A stretch of 64,000 nt of DNA from Thiobacillus sp. Lineage in GTDB: Bacteria; Pseudomonadota; Gammaproteobacteria; Burkholderiales; Thiobacillaceae. The notes beneath the pieces were generated by a model. It was not told the origin of the DNA. It worked only from the letters and a program-made list of their open reading frames with translations, and did not search any database. The position numbers were made by a program, and so were the translations under genes. The DNA lies in the NCBI GenBank assembly GCA_019459055.1, contig JAIBEI010000014.1:1-64000 (forward strand), given 5' to 3'. Below, in pieces: positions 57,649 to 64,000 of the stretch (positions are counted from its first letter, which is position 1; each line of letters opens with the position of its first letter).

Positions 57649-58379
57649 TCCACAATCTGGCCACGTACCGCGCGGCTGTCCGCGCCCATCAGGTACAGGT
57701 ACCACGGCATCAGGTCGTCGGCGCTGGGCACGGTTTCGGGAGCGAGCCCGGGGTGGGTGCGTGATCGCAGGGTGGTCGCGGCTTGACCGGGGATCAGGGT
57801 GTTGATGCGCAGGCTTGCAGACGGGCCGAGCTCATCGGTCCAGATGCGGGTGAGCGTTTCCAGACCCGACTTGGCCACGGCATAACCGCCCCAGTAGGCG
57901 CTGGGTTGATGGCCGTGCGTTTCGCCGGTGAACACCACCGAGGCGTCCGTCGCCTTCTTGAGCAGGGGTAGGCAGGCGCGGGTCAGCGCAAACGGCGCGA
58001 TCAGATTGACCCGCATCACGGCCTGCCACTGTTCCAGTGTCTGCAGTTCCAGCGGGGTCAGGCTGTAGAACTGGTGCGCGCTGTGCAGCACTCCGTCGAG
58101 TCGCTTGAGGTGTTGCGCGATGGCGCCGGCCAGCGTTTCCAGGCTGCGGTCGTCGGCAGAGGCGAGGTCGTACGGAAACATCGCAGGCTCCGGACCGCCT
58201 GCAGCCAGGATTTCGTCGTACACCGCTTCGAGTCCGGCTTCGTTGCGTGCCAGCAGGGCGACGGTGGCGCCGTGGCGCGCAAATGCCAGGCTGGCGGCGC
58301 GGCCGAGGCCCGAGCTGGCGCCGGTGACGAGGATGACGCGGCCTGCGAGCAGGTCAGGACGGGGAGAATAGTCTTTCAT
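57636..58379 (-). CDS. Short-chain dehydrogenase/reductase
   Basis: A 247-residue SDR similar to YciK. It has the cofactor loop TGASSGLGRAASLAF, HSAHQFYSL, and the catalytic Tyr-Lys in YWGGYAVAKSG. Substrate unknown. It overlaps hpnE by 4 bp and is co-transcribed, so a link to isoprenoid or membrane lipid metabolism is possible but not shown. Confidence 0.82.
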   Translation of the reverse strand: MKDYSPRPDLLAGRVILVTGASSGLGRAASLAFARHGATVALLARNEAGLEAVYDEILAAGGPEPAMFPYDLASADDRSLETLAGAIAQHLKRLDGVLHSAHQFYSLTPLELQTLEQWQAVMRVNLIAPFALTRACLPLLKKATDASVVFTGETHGHQPSAYWGGYAVAKSGLETLTRIWTDELGPSASLRINTLIPGQAATTLRSRTHPGLAPETVPSADDLMPWYLYLMGADSRAVRGQIVECQT

Positions 58380-59647
58380 AGCTGTTCGAGTAAGGTGCGA
58401 GCCGATTGTACTCCGCTCAGTGTTGCGCTTTCGAGGGTAGCGGGGTAAGGCCCGGCAGTGTAATCGCCCGCCAGAAAAATGCGCGGGTGCGCGGTGCGGA
58501 CGGCGGGGCGTGCCATGTTCGGAACGCAGGCGTAAGTCGCCTGTTTTTCGACGATGCTTTTGCGCCAGCGTGGCGGGCCGGGGCGGGCAATCCGCTGCAA
58601 CTGGGCAGCGGCAAGGTCCATCCAGTCCGCCGGCAGGTTCGCCGCGGCGCTGGCAACCAGTGCCAGCAACCCTGGTTGGCCATGGCTTTGGCCACGGTCG
58701 AAAACGAACTGTGCCGGGCCATCCGTCAGGGCGAACAGCGGTTTTTCCAGTCGAAAAGCAGGGTCGTATTGTACATAAGCAGTGGCAATCGGCTGGTAGG
58801 CAAAGGCCGCCACCCCATGCAACACGGGTTCGAGTTGCGGGATCGCAGCAGCCAGCCCCGCCAGATGCTGCGGCGCAACGGCGAGGATGACGTGGCTGTA
58901 GGCCGTCGACGCATCGCGTGTTCCGACGGTGACGGCGTCCGCTGCGGCGTCAAGCGTGGTTACCCGGCAGGACGGACGCACTTCACCGCCGAGTTCGATG
59001 ACCCGGGCGGCTGCGGGCGCGGGAAACAGCGCAGTCAGGTCGCGACGCGGCAGCAGCAGGTCGCTGTGATGGTTGCGTCCGCCGAAGGCGGCGCGGATCG
59101 TGTCGCGAAAGACCCTGGCGCTGGCCATGTCCGGCGGCGTATTGAGCGCGGATACGCACAGCGGATGCCACAGCAGGCGGCGCAGTTTTTCGGGCTGGCT
59201 GCGGGTGAGCTGGCTGACGCTCAGGTGGGTTGAGGTATCCGTGTCATTCAGCAGACCATGTGCCCAGCGGGCGGCGGCCAGCTTGTCGTGCCAGCGTAAG
59301 CCCCGGGCGCCGAGCAGGCCTGCCAGCAAATGCAGCGGCGCCGGCAAGCGCGGGCAGGCCAGGCTGAAATCCGGCGGCTGGTTAAGGGCAAGCGGCAGGC
59401 GCCACAGGCCATCGGGGGAGGCGGCGGGACGCAGGCGGTCGATCAGTTGCAGGGTCTGTTCATAGGCGCCGAGCAGGATGTGCTGGCCGTTGTCGAGCGG
59501 CTGACCTTCGATGTCGACCGAACGGGCGCGTCCGCCCAGGGTGCGCCCGGCTTCGAACAGCGTGACGGCGATTCCCGCTTCGGCCAGCGTCAGCGCGGCG
59601 GCGCAACCGGCCCAGCCGCCGCCAATGACGGCCACACGCGGCTTCAT
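58376..59647 (-). CDS. hpnE: Hydroxysqualene dehydroxylase HpnE
   Basis: A 423-residue FAD amine-oxidase-like protein. The FAD motif is VAVIGGGWAGCAAALTLAE followed by GGRARSVDIEG. The C-terminal FAD site is RIFLAGDYTAGPYPATLESA. It reduces hydroxysqualene to squalene. The ATG is at 59647, overlapping hpnD by 4 bp. Confidence 0.9.
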   Translation of the reverse strand: MKPRVAVIGGGWAGCAAALTLAEAGIAVTLFEAGRTLGGRARSVDIEGQPLDNGQHILLGAYEQTLQLIDRLRPAASPDGLWRLPLALNQPPDFSLACPRLPAPLHLLAGLLGARGLRWHDKLAAARWAHGLLNDTDTSTHLSVSQLTRSQPEKLRRLLWHPLCVSALNTPPDMASARVFRDTIRAAFGGRNHHSDLLLPRRDLTALFPAPAAARVIELGGEVRPSCRVTTLDAAADAVTVGTRDASTAYSHVILAVAPQHLAGLAAAIPQLEPVLHGVAAFAYQPIATAYVQYDPAFRLEKPLFALTDGPAQFVFDRGQSHGQPGLLALVASAAANLPADWMDLAAAQLQRIARPGPPRWRKSIVEKQATYACVPNMARPAVRTAHPRIFLAGDYTAGPYPATLESATLSGVQSARTLLEQL

Positions 59648-60489
59648 GGAAACAGCCAGGTCCTGCCGGCCAGCCACAGCTTGCGCAGCGGCGTGAGCGA
59701 GACGCGTGCATTCAGCACGGGAAAGCCGGCGCGCCGGATTTCGTCCAGCAGGGTGCGGTAAATCGCCGCCATCGCCAGCCCCGGGCGCTGCGCGCGGCGC
59801 GCGCGGGCGGGCAGGGCAGCGAGCGCGCTTTCGTAATGCGTGCTGGCGCGTTCGAACTGGAACTGCATCAGCGCCTGGAATTCGGGCGTGCTGCGGCCAT
59901 TCAGGATGTCGGCCTCGGCGACGCCGAAGCGCGCCAGCTCATCCTGCGGCAGGTAGATGCGTCCGCGCCGCGCGTCCTCGCCGACATCGCGGATGATGTT
60001 GGTGAGCTGGAACGCAAGGCCCAGCTCGTGCGCATAACGGCGGATGTCGCGGTCGTCCTCGCTGCGCGACCCACCGAAAATCGCTGCCGCCACTTCGCCG
60101 ACCACGCCGGCCACGCGGTAGCAGTAGAGGTTGAGCGACTTGAAATCGGGATAGCGCAGGCAATCGAGATCCATTGCCATGCCGTCGACGATTTCCAGCA
60201 GCAGGGCGGCGGGCGCGTTGCGGCCCTGCTGGGTATCGAACAGGGCGCGGGTCGCCGGATGCTCCGGCACGCCGGCGGCAAACCGCGCGATTTCCCCGCG
60301 CCACCAGTCGAGCTTGGCTTCGGCCACCTGACGTTCGTGGCATTCGTCCACCACATCGTCGAGTTCGCGGCACAGGGCGTAAAACGCGGTGATCGCACGC
60401 CGCGCCTCGGGCGGCAGGAGGACGAAGCTGTAGTAGAAGCTGGAGCCGCTGGCCGCGGCGCGTTCCTGGCAATACTGATGGGCGTCCAT
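59644..60489 (-). CDS. hpnD: Presqualene diphosphate synthase HpnD
   Basis: A 281-residue squalene/phytoene synthase-fold enzyme. The two Asp-rich motifs are CRELDDVVDE and NIIRDVGEDARRGRIYLPQDEL. It condenses two farnesyl diphosphates to presqualene diphosphate. The start ATG (60489) is 2 bp after the hpnC stop; a TTG two codons earlier would overlap. Confidence 0.9.
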   Translation of the reverse strand: MDAHQYCQERAAASGSSFYYSFVLLPPEARRAITAFYALCRELDDVVDECHERQVAEAKLDWWRGEIARFAAGVPEHPATRALFDTQQGRNAPAALLLEIVDGMAMDLDCLRYPDFKSLNLYCYRVAGVVGEVAAAIFGGSRSEDDRDIRRYAHELGLAFQLTNIIRDVGEDARRGRIYLPQDELARFGVAEADILNGRSTPEFQALMQFQFERASTHYESALAALPARARRAQRPGLAMAAIYRTLLDEIRRAGFPVLNARVSLTPLRKLWLAGRTWLFP

Positions 60490-60491
60490 GT

Positions 60492-61298
60492 TCAAAAAAT
60501 GCCGCGTCCGAGCATGACGATCCAGTCCTTTTTGGTCAGCACCGGCCGGTTGTGAAACACGCAGCCGGGGTCGGCGTGCAGTTTGCGCAGGATGGTTTCG
60601 CCGCCGAGGATGGTCACGCGCAGCTCAAGTCCGATGCGCCCCTTGAGCTGCCGGCCGAGCGGGGCGCCGGCCTGCAATACCTTGCGGGCGCGTTCGATTT
60701 GCTTGTGCATCATCATGTGCCACAGGCCGCGCGTGTCGCCCTGCGCAATCTGCGTCTCGCTGACGCGGTGCGCGTCCAACTCGTCCTGCGGCAGGTAGAT
60801 GCGGTCTTTCCGGTAATCGACCGCGATGTCCTGCAGGAAATTGATCAGTTGCAGGCTGCTGCAAATGGCATCCGAATAGGCCAGGTGACGCGGGTCGCGG
60901 TCGCCGTACAGGTGCAGCATCAGGCGTCCCACCGGGTTGGCCGAGCGGCGGCAGTAGTCCATGATTTCACCGAAATTGGCGTAACGGGTCTTTTCGACGT
61001 CCTGCGCGAAGGCTGACAGCAGGTCGCGAAACGGCGATAGCGGGATGGCGTAATCGCGTATGGCGGCCGCAAGCGGAACAAAAACCGGATGGTGGGAGGG
61101 CTCGCCGCGCTCGATGCGGTCGAGTTCGGCGTGGTAGGCCGCCAGCTGATCCAGGCGCGTGGCTGCGGGGGCATCGCCTTCGTCGGCAATATCGTCCGCG
61201 CTGCGGGCAAACCGGTAGATGGCTTCGACCGGCTGGCGCAGCCGTTTGGGCAGCAACCAGGACGCAACGGGGAAATTTTCGTAATGATCGACCGGCAC
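60492..61298 (-). CDS. hpnC: Hydroxysqualene synthase HpnC
   Basis: About 268 residues of the same fold as HpnD. Asp-rich motifs are RSADDIADEGDAPA and NFLQDIAVDYRKDRIYLPQDEL. It converts presqualene diphosphate to hydroxysqualene. I prefer the GTG start at 61298 (VPVDHYENFPVASW), the usual HpnC N-terminus; TTG codons precede it and no ATG is available. The ribosome site is weak. It is the first gene of hpnCDE-SDR-kinase. The squalene-hopene cyclase is not in the window. Confidence 0.88.
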   Translation of the reverse strand: MPVDHYENFPVASWLLPKRLRQPVEAIYRFARSADDIADEGDAPAATRLDQLAAYHAELDRIERGEPSHHPVFVPLAAAIRDYAIPLSPFRDLLSAFAQDVEKTRYANFGEIMDYCRRSANPVGRLMLHLYGDRDPRHLAYSDAICSSLQLINFLQDIAVDYRKDRIYLPQDELDAHRVSETQIAQGDTRGLWHMMMHKQIERARKVLQAGAPLGRQLKGRIGLELRVTILGGETILRKLHADPGCVFHNRPVLTKKDWIVMLGRGIF

Positions 61299-61352
61299 CG
61301 GCAACAAAAAAACGGAATGGGAATAATGACTTAGGTAGGATGCCGGGTTCGC

Positions 61353-61381
61353 TTGGGTGACAGCATCGCATTGATTATATT
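61353..61381 (+). promoter_or_regulatory. Sigma-70 promoter for tRNA-Leu and tig
   Basis: TTGGGT, exactly 17 bp, then TATATT, ending 34 bp before the tRNA 5' end. It fits a strong vegetative promoter driving the tRNA and possibly reading on into tig. Confidence 0.65.
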
Positions 61382-61414
61382 ACACTTATTAGTCGATAGT
61401 TTTGCGGCCACGCC

Positions 61415-61499
<85 letters not shown>

Positions 61500-61551
61500 T
61501 CGGTTTTTTTGCGCTTCACCCATCCTTAAAATTCAGCCAGGAAGTATTTTG

Positions 61552-62850
61552 ATGCAAGCAAATCTTGAAGTTCTCGAAGGACTGGTCCGCCGCCTGGACA
61601 TCAGCGTGCCCATGGACCAGCTGGAAACCGAAGTACAGGGCCGTCTCAAGCGCCTGGCACGCAACGTCAAGATGGATGGTTTCCGTCCCGGCAAGGCGCC
61701 GCTCGCCGCGGTGGCGCTCCGGCATGCCTCCGGCGTGCGCCAGGAAGTGCTGGGCGAAACCCTGCAGACCCGCTTTGGCGAGGCGGTGCAGTCGCATCAG
61801 TTGAAAATTGCGGGCTATCCGCGATTCGAGCCGAAAGCGGGGCAGACGGACACGACGGAAATGACATTCAGCGCCAGCTTCGAGGTCTATCCTGAAGTGA
61901 AGATCGACGACCTGAGCGCGGGCAAGATCAACCGTTCGGTCGTGGACTTGGGCGAGGCCGATGTGGCGAAGACACTGGAAGTGCTGCAGAAGCAGCGTCG
62001 CACGTTTGAAACCACCGATCGGGCGGCGGCAGAAGGCGATCTGGTCAAGTTCGATTACCAGGGCACGGTCGATGGCGCAGCATTTGAAGGCGGAAACGGC
62101 GAAGACTTTGCTGCGGTGATCGGCGAAGGCCGTCTGCTGCAAGAATTCGAGCAGAACCTGATTGGCATCAAGGCTGGCGACAGCAAGGGCTTCGACCTGA
62201 CCTTCCCGGCTGAGTACCCTGCCAAGGACCTCGCCGGCAAGGTCGCGCATTTCGAAGTGCAGGTCAAAGACGTGCAGGCCCCTGTGCTGCCGCCGGTGGA
62301 TGCGGAATTTGCCAAGGCGCTGGGGGTCGAAGACGGTGACGTCGAGAAACTCAAAGCCGAGGTAAAGTCCAACCTGGAACGTGAAGCCAAACGTCGCGTG
62401 CAGGCGAAACTGAAAGAGCAGGCGATGGAGCTGCTGCTGCAGAAGAGCACGCTGGATCTGCCGCAAAGTCTGGTGGCGATGGAAACCGAGCGTCTGATGA
62501 AAATGACCGAAGCCGATATGCAGTCGCGTGGGGTTCAGACCGCGAAACTTTCTGCCGATATGTTTACCGGACAGGCAGAGCGCCGCGTGCGCCTCGGGCT
62601 GATCCTGGCCGAGATCGTGCAGGCGCACAAACTGGTGGCGCAGCCCGAGCAGATTCGGGCCCTGATTGCCGAGCAGGCGCAAAGCTATGAAGAGCCGGAA
62701 CAGGTGATGCAGTGGTACTACCAGAATCCGGAGCGGATGCAGGAGATCGAGTCCCTGGCACTGGAAGAGAATGTGGTAGCATGGGTTGCAGGTCAGGCCC
62801 AAGTGGAAGACGTGACAACCTCCTTTGAAGAATTGATGGGACGTGCCTGA
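61552..62850 (+). CDS. tig: Trigger factor chaperone
   Basis: A 432-residue ribosome-associated chaperone. The ribosome-binding signature is [10 protein letters not shown]. The FKBP-like PPIase domain (about 155-240) reads [20 protein letters not shown], and the helical C-terminal arms follow. AGGA is 9 nt before the ATG at 61552. It overlaps clpP by 1 bp in the classic tig-clpP-clpX order. Confidence 0.95.
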   Translation: MQANLEVLEGLVRRLDISVPMDQLETEVQGRLKRLARNVKMDGFRPGKAPLAAVALRHASGVRQEVLGETLQTRFGEAVQSHQLKIAGYPRFEPKAGQTDTTEMTFSASFEVYPEVKIDDLSAGKINRSVVDLGEADVAKTLEVLQKQRRTFETTDRAAAEGDLVKFDYQGTVDGAAFEGGNGEDFAAVIGEGRLLQEFEQNLIGIKAGDSKGFDLTFPAEYPAKDLAGKVAHFEVQVKDVQAPVLPPVDAEFAKALGVEDGDVEKLKAEVKSNLEREAKRRVQAKLKEQAMELLLQKSTLDLPQSLVAMETERLMKMTEADMQSRGVQTAKLSADMFTGQAERRVRLGLILAEIVQAHKLVAQPEQIRALIAEQAQSYEEPEQVMQWYYQNPERMQEIESLALEENVVAWVAGQAQVEDVTTSFEELMGRA

Positions 62851-63506
62851 TGCACATTGATTTTGAACGCGGTATTTCCAATTCGCGGTCCTTCGAGCCT
62901 CAAGGTCTGGGGCTGGTGCCCATGGTCGTTGAGCAAAGCGGCCGCGGCGAACGCGCCTACGACATCTACTCGCGCCTGCTCAAGGAACGGGTCATTTTTC
63001 TGGTGGGCCCGGTGAACGACTCGACCGCCAACCTGGTGGTCGCGCAGATGCTGTTCCTCGAGTCGGAAAACCCCGACAAGGACATCTTTTTTTATATCAA
63101 TTCCCCTGGCGGATCGGTTTCTGCCGGGCTGGCGATCTACGACACCATGCAGTTCATCAAGCCGGACGTGTCCACCCTGTGCATTGGCCAGGCGGCCAGC
63201 ATGGGCGCATTCCTGCTGACCGCGGGTGCCAAGGGCAAGCGCTACTGCCTGCCGAATTCGCGCGTGATGATTCACCAGCCGCTGGGCGGTTTTCAGGGCC
63301 AGGCATCGGATATCGCCATCCACGCCAAGGAAATCCTGTATTTGAAATCCCGTCTCAACGATATGCTGGCCAAGCACACCGGGCAGAGCATTGACGTGAT
63401 CGAGCGCGACACAGACCGCGACAACTTCATGAGCGCAGACGAATCGGTGAACTACGGCCTGATCGACAAGGTGCTGACCAGCCGCATCGAAGCATCAGGC
63501 AATTAA
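62850..63506 (+). CDS. clpP: ATP-dependent Clp protease proteolytic subunit
   Basis: A 218-residue serine protease. The catalytic Ser is in [14 protein letters not shown], the His in [12 protein letters not shown] and the Asp in [10 protein letters not shown]. It forms the 14-mer chamber for ClpX. Its ATG overlaps the tig stop (TGATG). Confidence 0.96.
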   Translation: MHIDFERGISNSRSFEPQGLGLVPMVVEQSGRGERAYDIYSRLLKERVIFLVGPVNDSTANLVVAQMLFLESENPDKDIFFYINSPGGSVSAGLAIYDTMQFIKPDVSTLCIGQAASMGAFLLTAGAKGKRYCLPNSRVMIHQPLGGFQGQASDIAIHAKEILYLKSRLNDMLAKHTGQSIDVIERDTDRDNFMSADESVNYGLIDKVLTSRIEASGN

Positions 63507-63519
63507 GCAAGGAACGGGT

Positions 63520-64000
63520 ATGGCAGACAAAGGCTCGAGCGACAAACTTCTTTACTGCTCCTTCTGCGGCAAAAGCCAGCACGAGGTGCGCAAGCTGATT
63601 GCCGGGCCGTCGGTATTCATCTGCGATGAATGCGTCGAACTGTGCAACGACATCATCCGCGAGGAAATCCAGCAGGCCGACACCCAAAAGAGCGGGGGTT
63701 CCGACTTGCCGACGCCGCACGAAATCAGCGGCATGCTCGATCAATACGTGATCGGTCAGGGGCAGGCGAAAAAAGCGCTGGCGGTTGCCGTCTACAATCA
63801 CTACAAGCGCCTGCGCAGCAACGCCGGCACGGGCGAAGTCGAGCTGGCTAAGAGCAACATCCTGCTGATCGGCCCGACCGGCTCCGGCAAGACCCTGCTG
63901 GCGCAAACGCTGGCACGCACATTGAACGTGCCGTTCGTGATTGCCGATGCCACCACGCTGACCGAAGCCGGTTATGTGGGCGAGGACGTCGAGAACATCA
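63520..64000 (+). CDS. clpX: ClpX ATPase, 5' part (runs off window)
   Basis: The first 160 residues of ClpX. The N-terminal zinc-binding domain has four Cys ([19 protein letters not shown]). The AAA+ domain starts with [20 protein letters not shown] and Walker [13 protein letters not shown]. It unfolds substrates for ClpP. AAGGA precedes the ATG at 63520. The frame is open to the window end. Confidence 0.96.
   Translation, partial: MADKGSSDKLLYCSFCGKSQHEVRKLIAGPSVFICDECVELCNDIIREEIQQADTQKSGGSDLPTPHEISGMLDQYVIGQGQAKKALAVAVYNHYKRLRSNAGTGEVELAKSNILLIGPTGSGKTLLAQTLARTLNVPFVIADATTLTEAGYVGEDVENI

Overview
The window is one contiguous, GC-rich, gene-dense stretch of a bacterial chromosome. Gene content and order point to a betaproteobacterium, most likely Thiobacillus or a close relative. 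The evidence is the hisDCBHAFIE-HIT-tatABC block, the hpnCDE block, a CopR/CopS copper locus, a phoH/LemA/NfeD/SPFH set and tig-clpP-clpX. The genus is inference from gene families and general style; no database search was possible.

Layout. 1-4.6 kb: parC and parE (topoisomerase IV), minus strand, with a terminator after parC. 4.8-11.1 kb: a CusCBA-type copper/silver RND efflux operon headed by a small Cys/His-rich exported protein. 11.4-18.9 kb: signalling genes, namely a GGDEF protein with a degenerate receiver, a small SAP-like protein, a hybrid histidine kinase, a FixL/FixJ-like kinase and regulator pair, and a decayed PAS-LuxR gene. 19-24.4 kb: rhlE, a methyltransferase, and divergent heat-shock genes (cbpM-cbpA against hsp20) with an unreported 43-codon ORF between them. 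24.7-32.5 kb: a copper-resistance island (copSR, copI-like cupredoxin, CusF-like chaperone, Met-rich protein, two very small secreted or membrane proteins, CopB-like P-type ATPase) interspersed with at least three decayed genes. 32.7-46.9 kb: housekeeping and membrane-quality genes (DUF4197, PhoH, TsaB-RimI-UDG, LemA-TPM-TPM-NfeD-SPFH, LplT), a LysR regulator, a frameshifted DUF2007 protein and a Fur-family regulator. 47-55 kb: hisD through hisE without hisG, then hinT and tatABC. 55-61.3 kb: amt, a membrane Ser/Thr kinase, an SDR and hpnE-hpnD-hpnC (squalene from farnesyl diphosphate). 61.4-64 kb: tRNA-Leu(UAG), tig, clpP and the 5' part of clpX.

How it fits together. Copper is the main accessory theme. 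CopS/CopR probably controls the rightward periplasmic copper set, because a perfect ATTACA-GATT-TGTAAT palindrome lies between the divergent copR and copI genes and a partial copy recurs further in. The ATPase exports from the cytoplasm, the CusCBA pump clears the periplasm, and the CusF-like, cupredoxin, Met-rich and Cys-rich proteins buffer metal. The ATPase has CPD instead of CPC or CPH in its metal-binding membrane helix and an N-terminal domain without CxxC. Both CusF-like domains have Met where E. coli CusF has the copper-capping Trp. The rest is mostly core metabolism, stress response and envelope maintenance. I see no CRISPR array, integrase, intact insertion sequence or prophage, and no clear evidence of a wholly new defence-type system.
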